Positions 1 to 13,552 of a stretch of 64,000 nt of DNA are shown piece after piece. Position 1 is the first letter of the stretch. Each line of letters opens with the position of its first letter. The notes beneath the pieces were generated by a model. It had not been told where the DNA came from. It saw nothing but the letters and a program-made list of their open reading frames with translations, and made no database searches. The translations under genes were made by a program, and so were the position numbers. The stretch is taken from assembly GCA_013396655.1 (NCBI GenBank), contig WBMV01000778.1:26442-90441 (forward strand), in the 5' to 3' direction. Source of the stretch: Campylorhamphus procurvoides. Lineage: Eukaryota > Chordata > Aves > Passeriformes > Dendrocolaptidae.

Positions 1-260
1 GGGTCCGGCGGGGTCCGGCCGGGCCGGGCGGAGCGGGGCTCCCCCTCTGGCCGCGCCCGGCGCTGCCGCCGCCAGACAAAAGTTGGGAGCTGCGCCCGCA
101 GCAACTTCGCAATAATCCTCCTCGGCCCGGGTTTGTGTGGTGGTGGTGGTTTATTTCCCCTCTCGCTTTTCACTAAATGACCTCGGCTCGGCTGGCGGCC
201 GCGAAGGGAGGGAGCTGCTGCTTGGGAAAGCTCCCCCCGCCCGCCCCGCTTTTGTGGCAC
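1..260. promoter_or_regulatory. GC-rich CpG-island edge at gene start
   Basis: The first 260 bases are very GC-rich with dense CpG, in sharp contrast to the AT-rich DNA that follows. The expected N-terminal codons (Met-Val-Asn-Thr-Arg type) are not here, and no convincing exon-1 donor is visible. It is therefore most likely 5' UTR or the start of intron 1 just downstream of the ATAD2B promoter. The promoter itself cannot be placed. Confidence 0.6.
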
Positions 261-452
261 CGAGGGTGCGATTTTGCCGTCAAGTTTAAGTTGAATGCTT
301 TCCCAGCCGAATAGCAAGAGAAATTCTACAGCCGTATCTGGAGAATTAACATTTGGTAAATTCTAACTGGAAGAAAGAATTCGGGAGGCTCTCTTCTTCC
401 TTGTCTCTAGACAGCTTTGTTGACAACAACTGCGTTTCTTTTTTTTAATTAG

Positions 453-632
453 CACAGAATCAATTAGGTTAGAAAAGACCTTTAAGATGATCGAGTCCAA
501 CCTTTGACTGAACAACACATTGTCAGCTCTAAATGCCACGTTCAGTCTTTAAACACCTCCAGGACTGTGACTCCACCACCTCCCTGGGCAGCCTTATGTC
601 TCATCACCCTTTCTGGGAAGAAATTTCTTCTG
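453..632 (-). mobile_element. CR1 LINE 3' fragment (old)
   Basis: On the + strand it reads as a reversed CR1 3' end: CACAGAATCAATTAGGTT, then AAAAGACCTTTAAGATGATC and GAGTCCAACC, then ACTCCACCACCTCCCTGGGC and CTGGGAAGAAATTTCTTC. The pattern is that of truncated avian CR1 copies. It is diverged, with no target-site duplication identified. Confidence 0.85.
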
Positions 633-2261
633 TAGGAGGAATTATAGGCAGGACTTTCTCTTTACTTGGTGAAACTTCACGTGTTGCTTTGAAGGTTTAA
701 AGTAGTAGTTATAGCTGCCTGTTCTGCATGTATATTATAAACCAGTGTAAATATGGAAGTGAAAGTTGAGGGTCAGAGTGACAGTCCTGCATCAACTGAC
801 CGTGTCCCAGCCCTGCTAAGGAGGAACTTAATCAGACAAGTAGAAAAACAACAGTAGCCAGAGGCAGATCAGAAGGATGACACCTGGAATTCTTACAAAA
901 CCTTTTGCTCTATGCTTTTGGTGTTAAAATAGTAAAAACTCCCAAATTACTGACTAGATATTCTATACCTTCTGTACTTCTCTTTCAGTTCTTTCATGCT
1001 TCACAGTTCTTCCCTTCCCCCATTTTACTTTTCCTTGTTCCGTATTTCTTCCTTGTTTAATTTCAGTAGACTCCTGGGGATGCAGCACCATAGCTGTAAA
1101 AAGCTGTTCTGCTTGTTCTGGTGTGCAGTTTCTGTTTATTCATGTCGTGGGTCTTGTGGTTTGTGAAGCAAAGTTTGGTGTAACCCTTACTGGCTTACTT
1201 TGCAGGGAGTTTACTGCTGCTAAAAAAAGTAGCTTGGGCTTCTTTCCAAGTATTTTTAATCTATGAATAGTATTTTTATACGATGAATCATTAAAAGGCT
1301 TAAATTATGTTATTGTCATGGTGTAAGGAAAAAAGATTGTGCAAAATAGTGTCAAATGTTTTAATACTTCCCAGGATATTGCCCGTGCTTCTAACAGAGC
1401 ATTTCTTCTGAAATTAAATGTAAATTTTGGTGTATGGGAATGGACTTGTTTCATTTCGCAGCAAATCTCATGTGTTTGAGGTAGATTTTTTTCCTCTTCT
1501 TTAAGATGTAATTGCCAAATATGAGCAGAAGTTATCCAAGAAGGGTGTTTTGCAAAATATATATATCTCACTGTATTTTAAAGTTGTGTTTGTACAACTC
1601 TTTTTATTCTTCAGATGGAAGTACTGTCAGCAATACAACGTATTTCAGAGCTTCTGAATCTTCTTGAAGTAGTGCCAGAGAAGGATCTCAGTGATTAGGA
1701 CATGAATAACTCTAGCAGTAAGGAGACAAAGCCTTTGCTCTTGGAAGCGACTGTCAGGAGGCAGATAGTGAGGCTGTGTTCTGTGAGAAGGCGTGCTGGG
1801 ATCGTCTTCATGCAGTTGTATTTTTTTTTTTTCCCTGCAGTTGACTGGAACAGTGTGTCCATTTTAAATCTTTCCAGTGTCACATCAGGAAATCAGCCTT
1901 GCTACACCAGGAGTTAATTGGGTTAATGGGCAACTAGAGTTTGGAGCTCTGGCAGAGATGGGACACTTACTAGTTGCGCTGTTTGACTTGATTTTCTTCC
2001 ATGGAGGTTCTGACTTGTACTCCCAGAGAAATGCTCTTCAGTGGCAATGCTTGTGGCCTACCTTTCAGACTGTATTTTAAAAGATCATCTATCTCTTCCT
2101 TATTAGCAACAAAAATGAGTTAGTAACCTAATGGCATCCTGTATCAACTGAGTAGACCAGATGAGGGGTTAGGAGTTGCCTTCCACCTCTTTTGTTTCTA
2201 TTTTCAATTTCTTTCTTCTTTTTTTCCTCTTAGCTTTTTATGGTATAGGAATGTTGTGGTG

Positions 2262-2290
2262 TTTTGTTTCTGTTTGTTTGTTTGTTTTTT
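2262..2290 (+). repeat. (TTTG)n microsatellite
   Basis: Imperfect GTTT/TTTG tandem run of about seven units with one interruption, inside intron 1. It is short, with no evident function. Confidence 0.8.
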
Positions 2291-5200
2291 CCATACAAGG
2301 ATAGGCTTGAATCTCTTCTTTCCCAAGAACTTAAGTCTTCTGCTTCAGTATTATGCTGAGTTACATATGAATAGTGTCTATCTTTGTTTGGTTTGAATCT
2401 GGAAGCACCACGCATTCTGTGGAAATGGGGTATAATAGTCTAAACCCCCTTGTCATGTTCAGTGTATTCCCTCTGTAGTACTTCCTCAGCCCAGAGAAAG
2501 CAATGACATCAGGCTTTGAAAAGTAAACTGGTTTGAATTATTGATTGGCGACCACACAGTCAGTGATGGAGATGAATACATGTGTGTCTGTCTGCTGACC
2601 AGAAGCCAGATTAAAATGAACAAAATCCCTCGCTAAATGGATCAAGGAGCCAAGAAGTTTATTGTCTGAGATGATGTCATAGCAGAGTGCACAGAGAGGG
2701 TACAGAGGGGAAAAAGTGGCCTTTGTTTTCTTCCTGTTTCCAGGATTGATTTACACATGATTTAGTAGAAATTGAAGCTATGCTTACATGAATTTATATT
2801 CTATCTTTATACAAATTACATATTTTTTTTCATTCTAACCTTAAAACTTGGAAAGTGTTCTGTTTTTATATTAAAGCATTCCAAAAAGAAAAGTGTGTCA
2901 AAATCTAAAGTTTTCAGAAACATAGAATTGTAACACAAGGCTTGTAAATCCAGTGGACTTCATTTACACTGTGAAAAAATTGAGGGTACTGTGATCATAA
3001 GCTGTCAAATTTGTGATTTACGTCTACTAATGTCTGATATGTTCGGATACTGAGTTGTGATTGCTGGTAACATTGACTTGGCAGTTGAAATGATTTTTCT
3101 CAATCATCTCCACACACAAATCAAAAAAGTTGATCAAGAAAACGTATGAATTTATTGTGAAATAAACACTCTTAAATCATGTCAGCATACTAGTTAGACA
3201 TTTTAGAAATGTATACAAGATTATCTTAATTTAATTAGCCAAGAAAGCATTAGCAGTGCCTTAAGAGCTACTTGAGGGCACGGTGATAATTGTAACACAT
3301 GATCCTCGCTAAAAGTAGTGCTGCCAACATCGTTCAACTTGCGAGGTGGCAACGTAGAGCTCTCCATTGTGCTTAATTGCTAATGGGAGCAAACGGGCTG
3401 GAGGATTGACATCGGGTGCTGGAGTGTGGGAAGGTAGAAAGCTAAGCAGCGTTCTTGTGCTCCATAATGCCAGTATGTCTCAGCATCTCTTATTGTAATT
3501 CCTCAGTCTGTAGCAATAAAAATGTTTTCTGATTTCTGGGTGATAATGTAGCTTTTGTAGCATAAACTCCTTGCTGCATTTTACTCTTTGAAAGGCCCTT
3601 AGTGGTCAGCTATTGGAAACAGAAAAATAACTTTAAGAAATTATTATAATTTCTCTTAAAATACAAGTTTCAAATATAACCCATAGAGCTTTCTAAAAAT
3701 TAAATTTTCCTTTATGAAAGAGCCTGATTCAGATTGGCATGTTTTCTTTGTTGTCTATGCAAAGTGCCTGATAGTGTTCTGGATGCTCTGCTATTTTGAA
3801 TAAAACTATAAAAAGTTAGATTTTCCCTCCTTATGCTGGGTAAATGACACTTGCTGGCCACCTGCATGTAAAGCTCCTAAAGGGAAAAAAGCTCCTCTCC
3901 AATATCTATGTTTTGAAAAACTGAATTGCCTTCCTGTTGGAGTTTACAGTAACATCAGTAAAGGTGCTGAGGTTAATGCTTTTACAGTTCTTTGAAATAC
4001 ATCCTGAAATAAGAGAGTCTTGTGAAGTTATTCCAAACAATTTAATTTAAAGGAAGAGTCCCAGGAAAGCTCATCTTTTCAGTGTGTAATAAAATGTTGG
4101 GTTCTTTCTGGTTTAGTGGTCTGCTGCTCTTTTGGGACTTAGCAGGGGAAAATCAGTGATCTAAAACGAATTGTGCAAGCTGTTCCTTGGTAGCATGGCG
4201 TTAATACAGCTGTGAGCAGTGGGAAATGGAGCAATTGTTGGAAGCAGTCTGTGTTCGGGGTTCTCTCGAAATACCATGCAGTGGGCATTTGTAATCCTTT
4301 AATGTTTCTAAAGGGGTGTCCTGCCACATCAGTCTGGGCCACTGTCATAAGTCAGGCTCCTCCAAAGTGTCTACGGCTTGTTTTGGGAGGCAGTGGCACA
4401 TCCTGTTGGAAGGTGACTATCCTTGTTGTCACACTGTTCCAGGGCCTTCAAAGGAAGCAATATAAAGACTAATTCAGTGAGTGGATGAAAACCCCAAATA
4501 ATACTCAGGAAATGGTGCTGATGTTTAGTATGCTGCATTGCTTCCTTTGTATATTGGGCTTGTCCCTAAGTAATATTAAAAGCTGCTTCTCCAGCTACTC
4601 TGCCTCAATATGAACTTCAAGCAGAAGGCTTGACCCATGGCCGTAAGACAGCCCATGACAATTTTTCAGGAGTGGCATACAGCTTGGGGTTATGCAAGAT
4701 AATTAGCTCAGGTAATTACATTCTGATCACCTCCATCCCCCTGCAGTTTCAGTTGAATGTCGTATGATTTTGCACATCCTGCCCTAAATTGTGGAATGCT
4801 TGTTATGCTTTGCAAAAGTTTTAATTTCAATCTAATGATGCTTTAAATGATTCCTATGTAAAACTTAGTAAAAACCTTCTCAAACCAAAGTTTGCAGCAA
4901 GTAGACATCAGTGTGCTGAAGCTTTCACTGCTCTTATTTTGTGTCTGTGACCCTTTTAAAGGTTGCTGATCATTTATTAGATGTTTTAGCTCTAATGGAT
5001 TACTTTGTGTGTGGGTAATATCACTCATGAACCCATTTATTGCAAAGGAAGCTGACAATATGTTTTTAGCCTTCTTTTTGTGTACACTTCATGCTTTGCT
5101 GCTTTTTCTAAACAATTTTTCAGTCTGACTTCACTCTTGAAATATTGTCTTTATTACCTTTGATGGGATTTTCATGGTTTATTTTTACCATTAATTCTGC

Positions 5201-7628
5201 TTTAAATTGTTAAAGTGTTGTTTTGCATTTATACTTGCTTGGACTCTTTTCCTGAATAAATCTAGTTTCTCTTTGCTTGATAGCTATTAAAACAGGCAAC
5301 TTTTCAACCAGTTGTAAGATTAATGTGTAATCTTTTGTAAGCCTTTTGATTTTGCACTGCTGAGTATGGGTATGCTATAATAGCTTCAACTCCAGCTGAA
5401 TGAGGTATGAAGGAGGCAGCTTTAGTTCTCCTATCAGAAGTACAGGATTTAAAAGCTTCTTCAAGTTCTGTAGTCTTTTGTAGCCTCTACTGAATTTTGT
5501 AGTTTTATTTTCATGCTTCTTGTAGTGTCTGTTAATGGCCTAACTCATGCAAAGCTTTGGTGGAAAGTTTCTGTCCAGTTGCAATTGGAGCAGATACTTT
5601 GGTTTGGGTGTTTTCATAATTTGGGAAATGGGCATTTTGTTCTTCTCCAGCCTCCTGTCAGTTCCTTCATTTTAAATGGATAAATAGTTGAGCCAAGCTA
5701 TTTAAATAACCTGAAATGAAGAAGCTGTTCATTCTGTACATGTGGAAGAGATTACTTGCATTGAAATTTGTTGCCATGCTTCAGCAATCCCTCATTCCAA
5801 ATTCTTAATAACTATCCTCTATTATTTCTCTGGTTTATCTTTCAGGCCTTAAATGTTGTTTTTATTATGATTTATTATGATTTAAATTTCAATACATTAG
5901 TCTTAAGATTTCATATCACAGTTTTACATAATTCTAATTTTTTTTCTTTTGAAATACTATCTTCCAGTGTGTTATAGCTAGGGATGCAGAGTGTTTTGAA
6001 TCCCTTTTTTTTGTCCGTGCAGAAGGTCACCTTCCTGTAGCTTCCCTTGCTACAGATACTTCCTTGTAGGCTTTGTTTGGGATGGTGCTGTTCAGCAGAA
6101 ACAAGGTGGATTTTTGAGGAATGAGGGTAGAAAAAAAGTTGTTTGAATGTCTTCCGTTTTTCCACATTTCTGCAGTCATTTTTGATTCTTGATAATTACT
6201 TAAATGTAATTTTTGCTTTAAAAGTCTTTGCAGAGTCTTGAAACTCATGGAAGTGGTTAATATGGTTCTGACTGAAAATGTGCTGCCTTTAGTATTCCTT
6301 CAGTGTTAAATAAGGAGTATCAGCAGTTTTCAAAATTTCCCTTAAGTGAGTATTCTAGAAAAACTTTTGAGTGAGGTGTGGACCCCATACAGAAAATAGA
6401 GAGCTCTTTCCAATGGGCTTGTTCTTTTGAAGGTGTGTGATCTCATGTATGCTGTGAGCTCTGGCTGTTTACTCTGCAGTTGTGAAAACCAACAGACTCA
6501 CCAATATTAATACTTGCCACTATTAATGCTTGCCAGGCCATTTGATCAGCTGGGCCAGGATTATGTTACTGGTCCAGCTGAAACTAATCCTCTTCCCCAC
6601 ATGGTCCTGCTTCCCCTTGCCTCCTCTCCATCCTTTTGATTATCAGGTGAAAAGTCACAGTGTCACCCAAATTTTAGTGAAGGCACAGAGGAGGAGAGAG
6701 GAATGCTCCTGGTGGAAATGCTCGGAGCGGGAAGATGATGATGAGTGGAGGACAAATCTCAGCTCACTGTGTATAGGCTCTGTCACAGTTTGGCAGCAGG
6801 TGCTCTGTAACTCACTCTCCCTTTTGTTCTTAAACCTACAAGTAACCTGTAGATTGCAGGAGTTTTTTGAATGTCACATAGAAGCTGTTGAAAGTCATTT
6901 GCTCAGCCAGGATATGAACAGGTCTCCTTTTCTCTGCAGACAGAGGGAATGGTTGCAGGTGTGAAAATCTCCAATACAGCACTCTAGGTAGGGACTTCTA
7001 ACTTCTAACTTCAACTTGGAAGGTTTTACCTCTTCTCAAAAGCTTTCACATTTATTAAAATAACCTGAATTCTACAGATGAAGAGTTCCAGAAAATAAAA
7101 TGGGAATCTGGAAAAAATGAAGCAGATCCTATGCAAGAAATATGGGTGGTTTTATCTGAATGAGTGGGGAAGAGTTTATTTTTCTGAAAAAGTCTAGATG
7201 ATGGTATTCTTTATGTTCTTAATGGCTACTACTGATGTAAGCATTGTTTACTGAAAAAAACCCAGAAGTTGAATTTTAAAAGAATTCAGATCATCTTGCA
7301 ATTGAGGCATTCTTTACTATCATTACCACTAATGAAATACAGCGTTAATAGTTGTTTATTCCAAGATCATCAAGCACTTAAGCATGAATCTTATTTTCCC
7401 TTAACACCTGTGGAGAGCCAATGTCTGATAAACGACTGTGTGCAAACAAGTGGAAATTGGAGAACTGCGACTAGAAGATGGGTTCCTTTAAGCCAACTTC
7501 ATCTATTTTCAAGCTATCAGCAAGGTTAACACATGAGATCCTTTATGAAACTTGGATGTTCTTCGTAATGTGCTCTAATCCCAATACATTTATTTCCCAG
7601 CCTCTTGTCACTTGAAGGCACAGACAAA

Positions 7629-7737
7629 ATCATAGAAAAGTTTGGGTTGGAAGGAACCTTGAAGATCGTCCAGTTCCAACCCCCCTGCCATGGGCAGGGA
7701 CACTTTCCCCGGGTTGCTAAGAGCCCCATCCAACATA
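7629..7737 (-). mobile_element. CR1 LINE 3' fragment
   Basis: Begins ATCATAGAAAAGTTTGGGTT, then GGAAGGAACCTTGAAGATCG and CAGTTCCAACCCCCCTGCC, ending near GAGCCCCATCCAACA. This is the reversed 3' terminus of avian CR1, cut off after about 110 bases. Confidence 0.9.
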
Positions 7738-10700
7738 GCCTTGTGCTCTTATCCTGGACTTCTAGGACACAAAGGCAGATGTTCGGCATGCAGCAGTATG
7801 CTATGTACCATCACAAAAACATTGCTGTATTGTGCTCGACCTCAAGTTCAGTCATGTTACCTTTCTTCTGCAGACAAGTGTGTCAGGTCTTACCTCTTCC
7901 CACCAAACAGGTAGCCAGCTCTCCCCCAGAAGAGGGGCTAAGGGCATTTGGAAAGGGCCCAGGAAAATGTGGGTTGGGGTGGGGAAGAGAGGAGCTTGTG
8001 AGGATGTGTTGATGCTGGAGAGAGTGGGTAGTGTGGTGTGTCATCTTGAAATTAGGACACAGTGTGGATGCATAAGGCAAGGTGTGGTACCTGCTTTGAG
8101 CACACTGATGAGAGCATTTCAGCTACTGAACATTTGTGCTGAGCAGAAGGAGAATTTTAGTCCTTTGGTGTTTTGTTATTGTTTTATGTTTTGCTTGGTT
8201 CTTTTTTTTTTTAATTTCCTTTGGTGAAGAGGCTATAATGCAAAGTGGTGAATTTTCAAAAAAATTGAAATAGGATTTGAAAGGAATTATTAGATTCTGA
8301 TCTGCTGACGTTATCACAATCATGAGAAAATGCTCTAGTAAGTAGAATTTGGAACCAGAAAAGAGTTGAACGTAAAATATCTCAGAGATTGTGAAGCCTT
8401 TTGATTTTTTTTTAACTGCTTAGTTTGCCTAGCCCAAAAATGCATGAGGAAAGATACCTAGCTCTCATCAATGGATCTTGAAGTAGATGTTTAATGATAT
8501 AAATTTGTAGAAGGTACCATTTTAATCCCTATTTTTTACGTTTGCAGAAAGTGATACACAAGGGAGCAAATGGCTCATCCAGAATCACTGTGCAGACAGC
8601 TAGAGTGTTTCTGGTGTTTGAAATCAGACATTGTGGTTCAAACACAGAAAAAGCAAGTTATTGTTAACTGAATAGTTATATGAGGGCAAAGATGAGTCAT
8701 GAGCTTAACTAATTGGTACACTGGGGACACAATCACATTTTTTTCATGAATACAAGTTTTATTTTGGAAAGACAATTTTATCTTTTCTGACCATTGGGAT
8801 AAAAATGTTTATTAGAAGCATTGAATATTCCTGACTATGTATTTTATTTCTTTCAATGGACAGCTCATTTCTGCAAGAACTTTGCATGAACTTAGAAGAA
8901 AAGGTAAACCAGATATTCTTCACATGTGTTTTTAAAATATGAATCCAGATTATTAACATTCTGGGACATCTAAGAAGCTGTGTTGTTATTCATAAGATAC
9001 ATTTTAAATTAAAAAATAGAAAATGTGACGTAACTGGAGAACCTGGATTCAGTTTCTTCAAAGAGTAAAAAATAAGATTGAGACATGTCTGAAGTCAAGT
9101 GTCTTTTCGGAGAGTCAAATGGAGAGGAAAAAGTTAATTTTTAATATCAGGAGCTAAGATTTAACTGAAGTTAAAAGTAAAGGTTTTTGAAAACCTGTAG
9201 CTGAAACAGATTTTTTGAAAATGATTATTTCCTTGTTATTATTAATAAGTAACTTTCAGAGTCTTTTTTGCTTGTTCAGTGGGTCAAAAAGAAAAGCTAT
9301 TTGTGCATTTAACAAAATGTGGAGGAATAGGATTGATCAGTGGAAGATTGAATGTCAGTGTATTAATTTCACATCTTAGACGTGGGAGGAGGTGACAGAA
9401 AAGAGAAAAAACATAGTTGCTGTGAGGTTTAAGAGAGTGAGTTGAAAACTCACCGGAGTGAGGAGTTGTAGGAGCAGCTGTGCAAATGTTCAGGGTGTGG
9501 CAGAGTCAGAAGGGTGTGACCCACACAGTGTATGGTGAGGAGAGCAAGTCTGACCATGGTGGAACACTCAGATATTCATGTCTGCATGCCTGTGTCTGAG
9601 TACAGCTGAACCTGTGGCGAACCAGACAGAGTCTGTTTCAGAAACTGCGAGGTGTGGTTGTGGTTTGAATGCTACATCTTCTCTTAATTGAGAACTCAGT
9701 GAACTTGCATTCACATGCTTGGAGATGGCAGTGGTGGAGATGGTTCGTACTTGTCCTCTGTTACCAAGACTATGGGATTTAAGATTATTTTGGGGTGTTC
9801 AGACCAGCAGTGTAGTGGGGAGTTCTTTGGCCTGTTCTGGTGGCCAGGAGAGTCAACTTAAAAAACAGAAGAAACAAAACCCCTACCCTCTCCCCTTCAA
9901 TATGGTATAAGTAATGTATTTCAACTTGGAAATTAATCCAATATCACAGCTGGTTCCTGTGATAAACCTGAAGGCACCTGTTGGAGAGGACTCCCCTGGT
10001 ATGTGTGTCCTTCAGTTCTGCTGAAGGACTGTATTGGTGGTCCCTACTTTTCTAGTAGGATAGATAGAGAAGGACGAAGTCAGGGTTTTTTTTATTGTTT
10101 TCTAGTTTGTGTTCTTCCAAAATTTAAGGACTTGTCTCTGCATGTTATAAGTAAAGCTCTATTAGTATCAAATTGGTATTTTGAAATTTAGGGACGGATA
10201 TGGAAGAGACTACAAGTAATATTGTGTATCAGTGGTTTTATAGCTTGTTCATGAATGTCTATTGTAAACATTTTTCTCGTCTTTCTTCTTTCCATAGAAA
10301 GTAGAGAAAGCATGGAGATAAATATGCAGCTGTATATATTTTCTTGCTTTATTTAGTTGTTCATTTCAGATTTTGTTTGTAAATTTAGTGGTACCATCAT
10401 TCAGGTGCCTTCAGTGAAGTTGTGTTACCAGTTTGCCCCACTGCCTCTGGCAGACTCTCTGTGTCAATCCTAGATCAACAGCTGATTTGTGGTATTCATT
10501 CAGCTGTCACATTCCATTTTACTCCTGAATCCAGTAAAAATTAAGACTGTATTCTGCCAGTTTAGACCATTGGTGGTATCCTGTTAATTTCAGTTATTTC
10601 ATTCCTCATGATTAGCAAGAGTGCTTTCTGTAAGAAGCTGTTCTGGTGGTTCTGGATTACAGATGGTTTGGTCTCCCATTTCTGTAGAATCAATACAGTT

Positions 10701-12748
10701 GCACTAAATTTTGTTTATCTTTTTGTACTTCCTGACATTACATAAAGTAATTTTTTTATTCTTCTGTGCTTGCTTTTTCTTTGTGGCTCTGTATACTTGC
10801 AGGCAATTTCTGACGTGATTAAGATTTTATTAATTCATGTTATCTGCATTCTCTCAGCATATGAGTGCGTTTGCTTTAGCAACGGTGTTTCATTAGGAGC
10901 TTTGAGTTCAGTGCATTGGTTCCTACTTCTGCAATTGCATTATTACTTTCTTAATTTTTAAGTTTGATGCTTGTATCCTATCTTTCTAGTCCCAGAACAT
11001 TTTCATGATATGTACTGTTAAGTAATAAGTTTCTGGGTTGAAACTGAAGTGCTATTTTTAATCATGAAAGGTATAAATGGTTTGAGACCCAGTTACTTGA
11101 GGGAGCAAGTGCAGTGCTGTGGAATCATTAGACCTCTTTTGCTATAAATGGGAAGAAGCAATGGATAAACTGCTCTCTGTAAAGTCTTCCTAAATTGAAA
11201 TTAATTTCCTTTCTTGTTCCAGCATATCCCAGTTTGGGTAATCTCTTGAGTGTAATGAAAGCTCTATCTCCGTATTTTACAGTGGGTAGGTGAAAGTTCT
11301 GGATGGCAGTCTAGTTGTGATTTGATTACCTAGAGCCTGAATTTTTTAAGATTGTCTGTTAAGTTCAAAATGGAGCTTGCATTCATAGTAGTATATTTAA
11401 AATTTCAGTGATTTCAGCTTTGTAGTAGCTTTGTCACTACTTCATGGTAAAACACTTTGTGTATTAGTACATCTTACGTAGTGTGTGTCCTAACAAAGGT
11501 TAGTATTTGGACTTCAGTAACTTAAAATGTAACTTGGTTTGTACTTGCTGAGTTTGTGTGTGGAGTTAATATGCAGACAAGTGAGGCACTACTGAAAATA
11601 ATAGCCTAAACAAAGAATAACCTAATTAAATTAAACCCCTTCATTGCTACTTTGGTTCCCTAGGCAGTTGCACTGTTGTACTGTTGTGATCACACAAGGG
11701 GTCCGTTCCACATTCTGAAGCAATTTGCCAGTATATGTTCATTTGACAGCATTAGAGATCTCAAAGATATTCAGCTTTTATAGATTTTGTGAATATTGGT
11801 AGCAGAGGGAGACCTGAAATAGCAGATTTTGTCTCCATTGCTAATACTTTGTTTTAGCTGCCAGCTGACCACTTGTATTGCCTTTAACCAACAGACAGGA
11901 CAGATGAGGATCCCTGCTGATCTTGAGACTGGGAACCAGGGACAGGGAACTGAAGGAAATGCAGAGAAAGGTGATCAAGGAGACCTGGAGGAGTTCACAT
12001 TTTTGCATGGAAGGGGGTGGAGGTGTAGTAGAGGAATCTGAGCATTACTAATTTCTCTGCTCACAAAACAGCTTTAATGTTAGCCCTTGTGAAGCTTTGG
12101 TACATGCTGCTTCATCTTCCTTAGTTTCATTTTCTCTGTCTTGCCGAGCCGGTTTCAAACTGGTTCTGTGGCTTACCTTGAAACTCTGCTTCTGTCCTGC
12201 ACAGGGGAGCTCTTGGAGTTTTGGAAAGTCGTTACTAAAATTGACTTAGTGTTGCATTTCTCTAAGTCCACGAGTAAACTTGTGGCTAATTAAAACAAAA
12301 AGTACCTCCAGAAATGCTTACAGTATTCAGAAGTGAATATGCAGGCTATTAACATTTTGTAACAAGTTGGTGTTCTGTAGTTGCAGAATGTTGTGGAAAA
12401 CAGCTGTGTGGCTGCTCATGTATTTTTACAGTGCATACAAAGTGCAGGTGTTTCGTATTTAGGAATGGTAGTAGTTACCTCTGCTACCACTTTGACCAAT
12501 CCTACTTTTAGATTCCAAATTCTGCTTCATTTAATAGATATTATTTTGAGTTACCCTGGTGTATGTCCTGAAGAAGTGAAATAATGAGAAAGGAAAAAGT
12601 GAGGTTTTTTGTGTTAACTAGAGCTAAATGAGTTTTAAGAATTAATCTCCATATAGACCTCTTTCTGCCCCTGAATTTACCTTTTCAGGCTAAAATTTAT
12701 CAAAGCTAAAACTACTCTGTTATTGCAAAAGAGGACATTTAGTTTTCA

Positions 12749-13552
12749 ATCACAGAAAGGCTTGGGTTGGAAGGGGTCTTAAAAATCATCTAGTTCTAAC
12801 CCCCATACTGTGGGTAGGGACACCTTCCAGGTTGCTGAGAGCCCCATCCAACCCACTTCCAGAGATGGGGCATCCTCAGCTTCTCTGGGTGATCTATGCC
12901 AGTGTCTCACCACCCTCTCAGTAAAGAACTTCCTAATATCTAATCCTATCCTCTTTTGGTTTAAGGACGTTCCCCCTTGTCCTTTCACCACGTGCCCATA
13001 TTATAAAGTCCCTCTCCATCCCTCTTGTGTAGCCTGTTCAGGCACTGGAAGATGGTGTAAGGTCTCCCTGGAGCTTTCTGTCCTCTGGGTGTTCTCCAGG
13101 CTGAACACCCTCAGCTCTCCCAGGCTTACTCCATGCAGAGGTGCTCCAGCCATCTGACCATCTTTATGGCCTTTTCTTGACTTGCTCCAACAGGTCTATG
13201 TCCTTCCTATGCTGGGGACCCCAGATCTGGATGCAACACTCCAGGTGGGGTCTCAGGAGTGTGGAGATACAGGGACAGAATCCCTTCCTTCGGCCAGCTG
13301 CTCACACTGCTTCTGATGCAGGACATGGTTGGCTTTCTGGACTGCAGGTGCACGTTGATGGGTTGTGTTGAGCTTCTTGTCCACCAGCACCCCCAGGTCC
13401 TTCTCTGTTGGATTGCTCTACATCCATTCTCTATCCAGCCTGTATTTGTGATTGGGATTACCCTGACCCATGTTGCACTTGGCCTTGTTGAACTTCATGA
13501 GGTTCATCCAGGCCCACCTCTCAAGCCTTTCAGGGTCCTGCTGGATGGCCAT
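12749..13552 (-). mobile_element. CR1 LINE fragment, about 800 bp
   Basis: Starts ATCACAGAAAGGCTTGGGTT and continues through blocks typical of reversed avian CR1: GAGAGCCCCATCCAACCC, CTTGACTTGCTCCAACAG, CAACACTCCAGGTGGGGTCT and TCAGGGTCCTGCTGGATGGC. It is 5'-truncated as is usual for CR1 and antisense to ATAD2B. Open frames here are remnants and not host genes. Confidence 0.92.

Noticed and set aside
177..314. 45-codon ORF in the GC-rich start of the window
   Set aside because: It does not match the ATAD2B N-terminus and looks like chance openness of CpG-rich DNA.
6530..6964. 144-codon open frame on the + strand
   Set aside because: It starts at TTG, has no family resemblance, lies in intron 1 and has no splice or codon support.
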